24,278 bases of DNA from CAYGZA01 sp964354135. GTDB lineage: Bacteria > Planctomycetota > Planctomycetia > Pirellulales > Thermoguttaceae. Below the pieces are notes generated by a model. That model saw only the letters and a program-made list of their open reading frames with translations. It was not told the origin of the DNA and ran no database searches. The stretch spans positions 1 to 24,278 of the forward strand of contig CAYGZA010000060.1 in assembly GCA_964354135.1 (NCBI GenBank), given 5' to 3'. The translations under genes were made by a program, and so were the position numbers. Shown here one piece after another: positions 7,159 to 14,578 of this stretch (position 1 is the first letter of the stretch; the number at the start of each line of letters is the position of its first letter).

Positions 7159-7401
7159 CCTCCACCTGGGACTACGAGAACCAGATGACGCTGGTCCAGC
7201 TTTCCACGGGTGCCCGCGTGACCATGGCCTACAACCCCAACAACCGCCGGGTGAGGAAGGAGGCGTAAGATGGCGGTCACGAACTACATTTGGGACGAGC
7301 TGAGCGACAGCGTGCTCATGGAGACGGACGGCAGCGGGGCCACCACCGTCGTCTACACCCAGGAGCCCGGGCCGTTCGGCGGACTGATCAGCGAGCGGCG
7401 G
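7159..7401 (+). pseudogene. RHS fragment C, truncated at both ends
   Basis: This 243-base piece of RHS shell is about 95 percent identical to 1820-2062. It carries the end of an upstream frame (WDYENQMTL...VRKEA, stop at 7266-7268) and the start of a downstream frame at ATG 7270 (AVTNYIWDELSDSVLMETDGSG). After GLISERR the downstream frame leaves RHS homology at 7402 and runs through antisense apbE sequence to a stop near 7713, so any product would be a short chimera. Left of 7159 homology also stops abruptly. It is a relic of a third cassette whose tail and partner have been lost. Confidence 0.85.
7257..7272 (+). promoter_or_regulatory. Internal Shine-Dalgarno and stop/start junction in RHS C
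   Basis: AAGGAGG (7257-7263), TAA (7266-7268) and ATG (7270) repeat exactly the arrangement at 1918-1933. The next codon differs (GCG here, GCC in A), which shows that the two copies have diverged since the split arose. Confidence 0.65.
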
Positions 7402-7444
7402 TCATCGGTGTGCAGCGTGTCACGGGTCTCTTCTCGGGGTGCAT
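7402..7444 (-). pseudogene. Possible N-terminal stub of the interrupted polyferredoxin gene
   Basis: Eleven bases after the apbE stop, on the same strand, an ATG at 7442-7444 opens a frame reading MHPEKRPVTRCTPM before the RHS junction at 7401/7402. Its position suits the first codons of a gene following apbE, perhaps the one whose C-terminus survives at 931-1314. There is no clear Shine-Dalgarno and 14 codons are too few for homology, so this is a positional inference. Confidence 0.25.
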
Positions 7445-7454
7445 CGGGCGGGGC

Positions 7455-8510
7455 TCACGCGGCGGTGGGGAAGCCGGCGGTCGCCAGCGTCCGGCGGTCC
7501 TTGAGCACGAAGAGGGCGTCGGCCCCCGGCGTGGACCGGACGAGCCGGAGCCCGTCTTCCGGTCCGAGCACGAAGACGGCGGTGGCCAGGGCGTCGGCCT
7601 CCAGGGCGGTCCGCGCGGCCACCGACACGCTCGAAAAGACCTGCGGCGAGCGGCCGGTGCGGGGATCGAAGATGTGGTGGTCCCGGTACTCCTCGTCGAA
7701 CGCCGTGGCGTAGTCGCCGGACGTGGCCAGGGATCGCCCCTGGAGCTTGGCAAGCTCCACGAAGGCGCGCTCGCGTCGCGGGTGCCGGATGCCCACGGTC
7801 CAGGGCTCGCCCGCGCCCTTGTCGCCCAGGGAGCCGATCTCGCCGCTATTGACTAGCGCGTGCCGGATGCCACGGCGCCGCAGGGCATCGACGGCCCGAT
7901 CGGCGGCGAAGCCCTGCGCGATCCCGTTGAGCGTAACGGCCGTCCCCTCGCCGTGGATACGAATCCTCTCGGGCGCGACCTCGACGCGTCGCCAATCCAC
8001 GTTGGCGATGGCATTGCGAACGGCCGAGACGTCCGGGCGCCGGCCCGCCTGCTTCGCCTCCGAATACAAGGTCCACAGCGGCTGGACGGTGACGTCGAAG
8101 GCCCCCGCACTCTGTATCGAGACGGCCCGGGCGTGCCGCAGCACCGCCACGAGGTATGGATGAGGCCCTTCGAGCACGCGCTGACGATTCAACCTGGAGA
8201 GCTGACTCTCGGGCTGGTAGAAGCTCATCAAGCGATCGACCGACTCGATCTCCGCCAAGGCCGCAGCGGCCGCCTCGCGGGCAGTTCGACGGTCCGCGTG
8301 AAGCACCGTCACGGAGACGGTGGTGCCGAAGGCCCGGGACTCCTGGGTCTCGACGGGAAGGTCATCGTTCGGCGAGGCCGAAGGCGGCTCACCGGCGCCT
8401 GGGCTCGGCTCGATCAAGCCGTCGAGCCATGCCGCGCAACCGATCCCCGCAGCGCCGGCCGCACCGACGGCCAGACAAGCGAAATACTGTCGGCGAGTGA
8501 ACAATCTCAT
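7455..8510 (-). CDS. apbE: FAD:protein FMN transferase (ApbE family)
   Basis: This 351-residue protein would transfer FMN from FAD onto a Thr or Ser of a target flavoprotein outside the cytoplasmic membrane, maturing redox complexes of the Rnf/Nqr or FMN-binding type. The family blocks are in order: SFYQPESQLSRLN (96-108), GAFDVTVQPL (136-145), LNGIAQGFAADR (194-205), NSGEIGSLG (221-229), ATSGDYA (262-268), HHIFDPRTGRSP (278-289) and ADALATA (305-311). The N-terminus (MRLFTRRQYF, then an Ala/Gly-rich hydrophobic run to IGC) has a twin Arg and a Cys at 25, suggesting Tat export, possibly as a lipoprotein, although the position three before the Cys is Gly and not the usual Leu. Length is normal. 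The expected iron-sulfur partner survives only as fragments across the RHS array. The gene appears intact. Confidence 0.93.
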   Translation of the reverse strand: MRLFTRRQYFACLAVGAAGAAGIGCAAWLDGLIEPSPGAGEPPSASPNDDLPVETQESRAFGTTVSVTVLHADRRTAREAAAAALAEIESVDRLMSFYQPESQLSRLNRQRVLEGPHPYLVAVLRHARAVSIQSAGAFDVTVQPLWTLYSEAKQAGRRPDVSAVRNAIANVDWRRVEVAPERIRIHGEGTAVTLNGIAQGFAADRAVDALRRRGIRHALVNSGEIGSLGDKGAGEPWTVGIRHPRRERAFVELAKLQGRSLATSGDYATAFDEEYRDHHIFDPRTGRSPQVFSSVSVAARTALEADALATAVFVLGPEDGLRLVRSTPGADALFVLKDRRTLATAGFPTAA

Positions 8511-8641
8511 GCTGCAATGTCCCCTAGGTAGGCTATCACGCTCGGTTCATCCGTGGGGCTTTCAGTATACACGATTCCAAAGAGTGTTGCCAAAGGACGG
8601 CACGAGGCCCAATCCCCAGCGGGGACCGCGGCGAGAGACGA

Positions 8642-9805
8642 CTAATCCGAGTCTCGAAAGACCGCGCGGATCGCCTGGAGCTTCATCGTTCCCTCGCCCT
8701 TGGTGGGAGCGACGAACCCGCCTTCGCCGAACTCGTTCCAGGCGTAGATCGTGAAGGCCTTCTGGCGGCCGCCGTTGGGGAGCGGGAAACCGACGTTCGA
8801 GAGGCGCTCCAAATCGGCTTTCATCCTCCGCAACTCGGCGGTCCACTGGTCCTTGGTGGGAAAGGCGAACCGGGCGCGATCATCCGGCCACGGCTTCGCG
8901 TTGAAGCCGGCGCCCAGATACGGGACGTAGGGGATCTTATCCTTCTCGTGGATCGCGCGGGTCGGCCGGGCGAATCCGGCGAGCTTCTCGTAGGGGTAAT
9001 CGGCTTCGCGCTGCGGCAGGTTGGGAACCTCCATGTAGGTGCCCGTGAAGTCAAACAGGTCGCCGGCCGGATGGCCCGGCACGATCCTCTCGCCCCCCGC
9101 AATGCCGCACCCGATCACCAGCTCGCCCAGACCCACGGCTCGGGCCGCGTTCCGGAAGACTTCGAGCCTCGCCCGGCATTTCGTGGCGTCTCTGCCGTTC
9201 TCGTCCCAGAAGTGATGCCAGCTATGGACCTTGAAGACCAGGCGCCCGCCGGCCCGCAAGTAGCTCGGGCGCCGCATTGCCGCGATCCAGGTCTTCACGC
9301 ACTCCCACCAGTCCTCCGCGGTCTTCACCTGGTAGGGCTCGTGGTTGCAGTACTCGATGGCGAATCGCATCCGGGGGGCCTCGCGGGACTTGACGTACGT
9401 CTTGAGGCCCTCGTTCAGAAATCGGGCGTTGGTCTCCCGCTCCCGGGACTCGCCGGGCCCGTTGTAGTACCAGAGGATGAGGAAGAAATCGACGCCGTGC
9501 TCGGCCGCCGCCACGATCTCCTTGTCCATCGTGGCCTGCTCGTTGTACTCGCCCAAGAGCGGCACCCGCTCGGGGAACTTAGGGCGCCAGTCGCCGACGG
9601 CGGGATCGTAGTTCCACTTGTTCGGCAGTGGCTTCCACCAGCCGGCGAAGTAGCTCGCGCCGACCAGAGGCCGGCTCGCCGGGCCCTCTCCGATCGCCGT
9701 CGGCTGCGGCTGCTTCTCCGCCCCGGCGAGTGGATCGGCAGTGCGCCCTACCAGACACAGCCCGATGGCGAGCGTCAGCGCGGTACGGGTGCCGGATGAC
9801 TGCAC
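8642..9805 (-). CDS. Secreted GH99/WbsX-like glycoside hydrolase-type protein
   Basis: This 387-residue protein is of the glycosyl hydrolase 99-like (WbsX) type: GASYFAGWW (49-57), W..PKFPERVPLLGEYNE (to 89), an AAEHGVDFFLILWYYN strand-helix block, and the C-terminal AWNEFGEGG (355-363) that marks this group. It is probably a TIM-barrel enzyme acting on polysaccharide. The start chosen is GTG 9805, which has GGAGG six bases before it and gives an N-terminal signal peptide (TALTLAIGLCLVG...LAGA). A TTG at 9835 would add ten residues without a ribosome site. The gene follows the large exported protein on the same strand after 70 bases, so the two are likely co-transcribed. The exact substrate cannot be told. 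Some WbsX proteins are annotated as glycosyltransferases, but the export signal and neighbours favour a hydrolase. Confidence 0.8.
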   Translation of the reverse strand: MQSSGTRTALTLAIGLCLVGRTADPLAGAEKQPQPTAIGEGPASRPLVGASYFAGWWKPLPNKWNYDPAVGDWRPKFPERVPLLGEYNEQATMDKEIVAAAEHGVDFFLILWYYNGPGESRERETNARFLNEGLKTYVKSREAPRMRFAIEYCNHEPYQVKTAEDWWECVKTWIAAMRRPSYLRAGGRLVFKVHSWHHFWDENGRDATKCRARLEVFRNAARAVGLGELVIGCGIAGGERIVPGHPAGDLFDFTGTYMEVPNLPQREADYPYEKLAGFARPTRAIHEKDKIPYVPYLGAGFNAKPWPDDRARFAFPTKDQWTAELRRMKADLERLSNVGFPLPNGGRQKAFTIYAWNEFGEGGFVAPTKGEGTMKLQAIRAVFRDSD

Positions 9806-9875
9806 GTGCTCCCTCCCACCTGAGACGAAAGACAAAGCGTCTGCCGAGAGAACCCTCGCCAGAGTCGGGGTGCGC

Positions 9876-12023
9876 TCATTTCCCCGCCGGCTTGCGCTCC
9901 CGCTCTAACACCGGCAGCACGTTGCCCATAATCAGCGACGGATCGATCAGGGCCCCCGCGTAGGTGCGGTTATCGATGTTGATCGTGTCGTAGAAGTGCC
10001 CGTCGAGAAAACCGCGCTTGACGGCGTCCGGCTGGGGCGGCGAGGCCTTGTGGGCCGCATCGGTGTGGTCGACCATCCACCGCAGCACGGCGATGCTGAT
10101 CCCCTTCTGGAAGCGGTGCCAGTCAAACGCCGGATCGATCTTGCCCCAGTCGATTCCAAGATCGCTGGATTCGGCGAAGGTCTTGAGAACCTCCCACTGC
10201 ACGTCCGTATCGACCCAGCTCGCGCCATACCAAAGCGTCTGGTTTAAGCAAGGTTTGGTGTTGTAGAGCAAGCTCAACTCCTCCGGCTGCCAGAGGTGCG
10301 TGAAGACAAGGAGCGACCGCAGCCAATAGATCGACTTGTCCAGATAGCGGCGGTCGCCGAAGGCCTCGTAGCCGAGGTAATAGGCGATGGCCGCATCGCC
10401 CGCAGCCAGAAGGTTCGGGCTGCCCAGCGGCGTCTCCCACCAATCCCCCGTGTCGGGCCGCTCCATTTTCAGGCAGAAGTCGAGGGCCTTGCGGGCCGAG
10501 GTCTTGAACTGCTCGTCGCCTGTGCCCTGCGCCAAGAGGAGCAGCTCGCGGGCAGGATCGACGTTCATGTCCAATCCGGTGTCGCCCTTGTGGCCCAGCG
10601 GCCTCCGGTGCGCCGCGGCGATCATCTGGAGCTCCTGCTTGTGCCGGCCGTCGGGGTCGAAGCCGAAGGAACCGTCGGGCCGCTGGAGGGCGACCAGTTC
10701 GCGCCCCCGCTTGATGGCCTCCGGGCCGCTCGGCAAGACGCGCTTTCTCGGCGACAGAGGGGCGATCTTGACCCCTTTCGCTTCAAGCTGTTTCTTCGCC
10801 CAGGCCCACTTCTCGCCAAGGGCCTTGGCCGCCGGGCGATGGCCGTACTCGGCAACGTAGCGCCGGAGATAATCCGGCAGTTCGAGGGCGGCCTTGTCTG
10901 CGGTCCGACCCCAGCCGCGGTCCTTATGCCAGAGGGCAGTGTTGTACGGTCGGGCTACAACGTCCATTGCTTCTTCCAGCGACCAGCGGGACGTGGGTTG
11001 CTCGGGCAATCCGTGCCGCTTGACCCAGTCCAAGAGCACGTCGAGGCTCGTTCCCGTAACGAGATAGACCTCCGCCTCTAGTTGCACGGGCTCTTCGGGC
11101 CGCAACTCCAGCGGCGTGGCCGGCGGCTTGGCCGCGGGGACCGGGAGCGTGTTTGCCTCCATGCCCCAGGCCACGCTCGGCAGCATCAGGCCCATGAGGT
11201 GGTGGTTGGCCCGGTCCACAAAGTTCGGCGTGGCATAGACCGGCTGGACGTACTTCTTCTTGCCCATCACCGGCGCCAGCGGGTCCCACGCCAATCCGAT
11301 GGCCGTGCCGTTGTGGCTCAGGGCCATGACCGGGGCGGTGACCTTGAAGGGATGCGGGACGACCCGGAGGGCCTGGGGGTGGGCGATCCAGTCGGTGCCG
11401 CTGGACCATTCGTTGCCGCGGAGCCACTCGACGCCCGGAAAGATGCCGTCGGTCTTCGCGGCGCCAAAGCTCGCCGCCCCCACGCGGAGCCACGGCCCCT
11501 GGAGATACCGGGCCTTGAATGCCTTAAGTGGCTTGTACTGGTAAAGGAGCTTGACTCGCGGCTCCTTGGGGTCGAGGGTCAGGCTCACGGTCCCTTCCAT
11601 GAGCGGCTCGACCAGGGCCGGGTTCTTGAAGAAGGTCTTCGCAGCCGGCTCGGGCCAACGCAGCTTCACGGGGAATACGAGACGCTGGCCGAACGGCCCC
11701 TTTTCAGAGCGGTACTCCGAGCCTTCAAGACGAAGGGGCACCACGGGGTCCGGCACTCCCACCGGCTCCGCTTCGCCGAAATGATCGAGCACGGCCACCA
11801 GTTCCCCGGCCGGACTGAAGATCTCGACCCAACCCCACCCGCTGATCCGCTTGTGGACCTCCAGCCGGATCGCGGGGTTCTCCAGGCGAATGCTCTGGCC
11901 GCCGTAGGCCGCGTCCCTGTAGCGCGGTGTACCGGCACTGGCCGTCGGGGTCTGGCATCGGCCGACGGACGCGGCACCCATCAGAATCGTAACCAGTACA
12001 ATGTGCGAGCAGATCTTGGTCAT
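9876..12023 (-). CDS. Large exported protein of unknown function in the polysaccharide cluster
   Basis: This 715-residue protein begins with a signal peptide (MTKICSHIVLVTILMGAASVGRCQ). ATG 12023 is preferred to one at 12146 because it has AGGAG upstream and puts the signal at the N-terminus. The first half is rich in beta-strand patterns, with a segment (IRLENPAIRLEVHK...GWGWVEIFSPAGELVAVLDHF) like the N-terminal sandwich of some glycan-active enzymes. The second half is helical, with repeats such as RGRELVALQRPDGSFGFDPDGR, ARKALDFCLKMERPDTGDWW and YLGYEAFGDRRYLDKSIYWL, resembling an alpha/alpha toroid. That layout suggests a polysaccharide lyase or six-hairpin glycosidase, but I recognise no catalytic signature. 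It is likely the first gene of an operon with the GH99-like gene and is divergent from the hydrolase at 12158. Confidence 0.8.
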   Translation of the reverse strand: MTKICSHIVLVTILMGAASVGRCQTPTASAGTPRYRDAAYGGQSIRLENPAIRLEVHKRISGWGWVEIFSPAGELVAVLDHFGEAEPVGVPDPVVPLRLEGSEYRSEKGPFGQRLVFPVKLRWPEPAAKTFFKNPALVEPLMEGTVSLTLDPKEPRVKLLYQYKPLKAFKARYLQGPWLRVGAASFGAAKTDGIFPGVEWLRGNEWSSGTDWIAHPQALRVVPHPFKVTAPVMALSHNGTAIGLAWDPLAPVMGKKKYVQPVYATPNFVDRANHHLMGLMLPSVAWGMEANTLPVPAAKPPATPLELRPEEPVQLEAEVYLVTGTSLDVLLDWVKRHGLPEQPTSRWSLEEAMDVVARPYNTALWHKDRGWGRTADKAALELPDYLRRYVAEYGHRPAAKALGEKWAWAKKQLEAKGVKIAPLSPRKRVLPSGPEAIKRGRELVALQRPDGSFGFDPDGRHKQELQMIAAAHRRPLGHKGDTGLDMNVDPARELLLLAQGTGDEQFKTSARKALDFCLKMERPDTGDWWETPLGSPNLLAAGDAAIAYYLGYEAFGDRRYLDKSIYWLRSLLVFTHLWQPEELSLLYNTKPCLNQTLWYGASWVDTDVQWEVLKTFAESSDLGIDWGKIDPAFDWHRFQKGISIAVLRWMVDHTDAAHKASPPQPDAVKRGFLDGHFYDTINIDNRTYAGALIDPSLIMGNVLPVLERERKPAGK

Positions 12024-12054
12024 GGCGTCGTTGCTCCTGTGCTTGGGTGCCGGT

Positions 12055-12083
12055 AGTATAGCGGTTCCGGGGAGGGCTGTTCC
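12055..12083 (-). promoter_or_regulatory. Candidate promoter in the divergent intergenic region
   Basis: On the minus strand TATACT (plus 12055-12060) makes a good -10 box, 32 bases before the ATG at 12023. Seventeen bases further upstream lies GGAACA (12078-12083), a poor -35. On the plus strand an overlapping TAGTAT (12054-12059) with TTGCTC (12031-12036) could serve the hydrolase gene at 12158. The 134-base gap must hold signals for both genes; these are the best visible candidates. Confidence 0.3.
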
Positions 12084-12157
12084 AGGGGGGCGCGTCCCAT
12101 GGGCCCGGTCAAGCCGCATGCGTCCTGTCCCGCCCGCGACTCGCAAGGGAGTCTACG

Positions 12158-13318
12158 ATGCGTCATCCGCGTGTGCCGACTGCACTGTTGTGGGGGATCG
12201 TTGTTGCTCAACTCGGCACGAGCCGCCGGGCGGTTGCCGAGGAGCCCCCGCCCGGCCCGACGCGTCAAGCGGCGGCGGGCGCAGACGCCCAGCCAAAGAC
12301 CGCCGGTTCGCGGCCCTTCCGGATGGGGTTCACCGGCTTCCCGCACGACATCTCGCTGGAGGCCGTGGCCCATGCCCGTGCGTTCTCGCGGGAAAACGCC
12401 GACATCCTCGCCCATCACATCGAGGGCGTGCCCTGGGCCGAGTGCCTCGCCGGAAAGCCCTTCAGCCGAGAGCTCCAAGCCGACTGGGAGGGCAAGAAGG
12501 CGGCCACGCCCAAAGGGGGCAAGGTCTACTTGGCCGTCTCGCCCGGCCGCGGGACCCTGAAAGAAGGCGAAAAGTCGCTCCCCATCCCCAAGGAGCTTCG
12601 AGGAAAGCCCTACGACGATCCGCTGGTCGAGAAGGCCTATCTCGCCTACTGCCGCCGGATGCTGGGGCTTTTCAAGCCCGACTACCTGGTGATCGGGATC
12701 GAGGTGAACGAGATCTACCAGGCGTCGCCGGCTGCCTGGAGGGCCTACGCGGCCCTGCACCGGCACGTTTACGAGGAGCTAAAGAAGGAGCACAAGGACC
12801 TGCCGATCTCCGCCTCTTTCACGCTCCACGGCATGCTCAACCTGAGCGGGGGCAAGAGAGACCAGATGCTCGCCGCGCTGGCCGAGATCATGCCGCAGTG
12901 CGACTTCGTGGCCGTGAGCTTCTATCCGTTCATCCGCGGCGGCACCACGGACTACGCCGGCTGCTTCGCCTGGCTGGCCGAGCACTTCGATAAATATGGG
13001 AAGCCCTATGCGATCGTCGAGACCGGCGAGGCGGCCGACCGGCTCCAGCTCCCCTCCAGCGGCCAGGTGATCCACGGCACGCCCGAGAAGCAGGCGGCCT
13101 ACTACCGGGCGCTCCTCGAACTGGCCCGGAAGAAGAAGGCCCTCTTCGTGATCAGCTTCCTCCACCGCGACTACGACGCGCTGTGGGAGAAAATCAAGGC
13201 CGCCGCTCCGGAGGTCTTCATGGCATGGCGCGACTGCGGGCTCTTGGATGAGAGTGGCAAGCCCCGGCCGGCCTACCGGGTGTGGAAGGAGTTCTTCGAG
13301 ATGCCGCTGGAGGAGTGA
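12158..13318 (+). CDS. Secreted glycoside hydrolase, clan GH-A-like TIM barrel
   Basis: This 386-residue protein starts at an ATG with AAGGGAG seven bases upstream. The N-terminus carries a signal (PTALLWGIVVAQLG...AVAEE) and a low-complexity linker to about residue 50. The body alternates helices and strands as in a TIM barrel. VIGIEVNEIY gives an Asn-Glu pair with E185 as likely acid/base, and YAIVETGEA gives E288 at the end of a later strand as likely nucleophile, the pattern of clan GH-A retaining enzymes. The strand/loop VAVSFYPFIRG (251-261) fits the same barrel and recalls GH53-type endo-galactanases. The exact family and substrate are uncertain. It is transcribed away from the operon at 8642-12023, probably as part of the same polysaccharide programme. 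Confidence 0.75.
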   Translation: MRHPRVPTALLWGIVVAQLGTSRRAVAEEPPPGPTRQAAAGADAQPKTAGSRPFRMGFTGFPHDISLEAVAHARAFSRENADILAHHIEGVPWAECLAGKPFSRELQADWEGKKAATPKGGKVYLAVSPGRGTLKEGEKSLPIPKELRGKPYDDPLVEKAYLAYCRRMLGLFKPDYLVIGIEVNEIYQASPAAWRAYAALHRHVYEELKKEHKDLPISASFTLHGMLNLSGGKRDQMLAALAEIMPQCDFVAVSFYPFIRGGTTDYAGCFAWLAEHFDKYGKPYAIVETGEAADRLQLPSSGQVIHGTPEKQAAYYRALLELARKKKALFVISFLHRDYDALWEKIKAAAPEVFMAWRDCGLLDESGKPRPAYRVWKEFFEMPLEE

Positions 13319-13391
13319 CCGGCTGTGGCGTGCCCGCGACTGCCAAGCCCTCGTTGTTTCACACAAGTCAGGACTTTGTTTGGCCGGGGGA

Positions 13392-13445
13392 GACCGCGAA
13401 GCGGTCCGATACAATAGCCCAGGGCAAGCGCAGCGCCGCCCTGGG
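13392..13445. repeat. Two adjacent hairpins, probable dispersed repeat relic
   Basis: GACCGC (13392-13397) pairs with GCGGTC (13401-13406), and CCCAGGGC (13418-13425) pairs with GCCCTGGG (13438-13445). The AATAGCCCAGGGC...GCCCTGGGTT arrangement resembles a repeat found near transposon relics in planctomycetes. It lies between the hydrolase stop and the palindrome at 13450-13484. Confidence 0.5.
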
Positions 13446-13449
13446 TTGG

Positions 13450-13484
13450 CGGATTGGAGATCACAGTTTGTGATCTCCAATCCG
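13450..13484. repeat. Long perfect palindrome (16-bp arms, 3-base loop)
   Basis: Arm 13450-13465 (CGGATTGGAGATCACA) is the exact reverse complement of 13469-13484, with GTT between. G-C and G-T pairs allow a slightly longer stem. It sits at the left edge of the ORF6N relic, whose frame can be read through it (RSQFVISNPS). A perfect palindrome of this length is unusual here and could be the end of a mobile element or a strong RNA hairpin; there is no T tract. Confidence 0.85.
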
Positions 13485-13600
13485 TCGGCGAAGATGGGCC
13501 TCCGGCGGCCACCCTACGCCTTCACCGAGCAGGGGGTTGCCATGCTGTCGAGCGTGCTCAACAGCGACCGGGCGATCGAGGTGAATACCGAAATCATGCG
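13453..13600 (+). pseudogene. ORF6N (KilA-N-related) domain relic
   Basis: The plus frame reads WRSQFVISNPSAKMGLRRPP, then YAFTEQGVAMLSSVLNS, then DRAIEVNTEIMRDFV. YAFTEQGVAMLSSVL and the RAIEVN.EIMR.FV helix are the hallmark C-terminal part of the ORF6N DNA-binding domain, common in phages and mobile elements. The N-terminal half of the domain and the following coiled region are absent. The frame ends in unrelated residues at a stop near 13658, and there is no ribosome site. It is therefore a fragment of a lost mobile-element gene. Confidence 0.75.
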
Positions 13601-13726
13601 GGACTTCGTCCACCGCTGCCAAAGTAACGCCAGCATTCAGCCGGGCCGGCGGTCCTGACGGTCCACTTGAAACCAGCCCGACCATTGGCGCTGGTGCATG
13701 CGTTCGTGAGGCGACGGTTCCTGCGT

Positions 13727-14332
13727 CTATTCCATTAGCCAAGCGAAGTATATCCCGCAGCCGATGGCGAAAAGCACGACGAACACTGCTTGCCTCGGGC
13801 TTACCGAAATGTTACGACCGCCACCCGGCCCAAACTGCTGGCGGATTACGTACCGGCCATGCACCGACATGTAAAACGACGACGCCAGTGCAATACCAAG
13901 GGTCACGTAGTATTTCACTCCACCTGGACGATTTGCAGCAAAGAATTGCTCAAACATGTGAAGGCCGATGGTCAGCATCCACGAGTAAACTGAGGTGAGG
14001 AGTGCCAGTATAGCAAGGGTTGTCCTTCGTTCGGACTTTGCACAACGTGGCGATTCTGGTTTGCCCGCACGGCGGCGATATCGAAATCGCACAAGACTTG
14101 CAGATGCGATGAGCAGCGACAGAGCCGCGAAGATGCTACACAGCACCCAGGCAGTCGGGGAACGGTCTACGTATGCCCACATCGCACAGAAGATCGACGC
14201 GGAAAACCCCGTGGCGGTTACCGCAAAGGTAAGTATTGGGAGGGGAAGCAGTCGCAACGTGCGTGTAACCCAAACCGGCTCGGATACGGGCGGATCGACT
14301 GTGCGGCTGTACTGTGAAGCGTCTGAGTCCAT
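13727..14332 (-). CDS. Membrane protein of unknown function, four predicted helices
   Basis: This 201-residue protein starts with an ATG at 14332. After a polar N-terminus of about 25 residues there are four clear hydrophobic segments: LPLPILTFAVTATGFSASIF, WVLCSIFAALSLLIASASLV, AILALLTSVYSWMLTIGL and a C-terminal AVFVVLFAIGCGIYFAW. A fifth, weaker one lies around YYVTLGIALASSFYM. A basic loop (RFRYRRRAGK) follows helix two, which suggests it faces the cytoplasm. I recognise no family. It is less GC-rich than the enzyme genes and sits between the ORF6N relic and the GH127 relic, so it may be accessory DNA. Function cannot be inferred. Confidence 0.6.
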   Translation of the reverse strand: MDSDASQYSRTVDPPVSEPVWVTRTLRLLPLPILTFAVTATGFSASIFCAMWAYVDRSPTAWVLCSIFAALSLLIASASLVRFRYRRRAGKPESPRCAKSERRTTLAILALLTSVYSWMLTIGLHMFEQFFAANRPGGVKYYVTLGIALASSFYMSVHGRYVIRQQFGPGGGRNISVSPRQAVFVVLFAIGCGIYFAWLME

Positions 14333-14512
14333 ATACCAGATGACTCGCCTAACATCCCCGGTAAACTGTTTTCCCGCACCGTCAGTCTTGGCGGAGCGGC
14401 GCCTGATGTCAAGTACCAGTGCTACTTTCCTGGGGAATCGCCCTCCCGTGAGGCGGCGAGTGATGTAGCATTGGGCGCAGTCGAGGATTGGGTCGGCGGC
14501 CCCTCACCCCGG

Positions 14513-14538
14513 CCCTCTCCCCGCAGACGGGGAGAGGG
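14513..14538. repeat. Dispersed GC hairpin (CCCTCTCCCCG family)
   Basis: CCCTCTCCCCG (14513-14523) pairs perfectly with CGGGGAGAGGG (14528-14538) over a four-base loop, preceded by CCCTCACCCCGG. This is a widespread short intergenic hairpin repeat in GC-rich bacteria. It lies just past the stop of the GH127 relic and may stop transcription from the right. The rest of 14333-14578 shows no gene. Confidence 0.8.
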
Positions 14539-14578
14539 AGTTGGCGCACCGCCCCTGAGATCAGGCGGCTCCCTGGGA

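Noticed and set aside
1312..7401. The repeated RHS blocks as a CRISPR or tandem satellite
   Set aside because: Repeat units are hundreds of bases, coding and unevenly spaced; no short regular repeats with spacers exist in the window.
7270..7713. A 147-residue protein starting at the RHS C ATG
   Set aside because: Only the first 44 residues are RHS; the rest is antisense apbE, so it is a chimera ending by chance.
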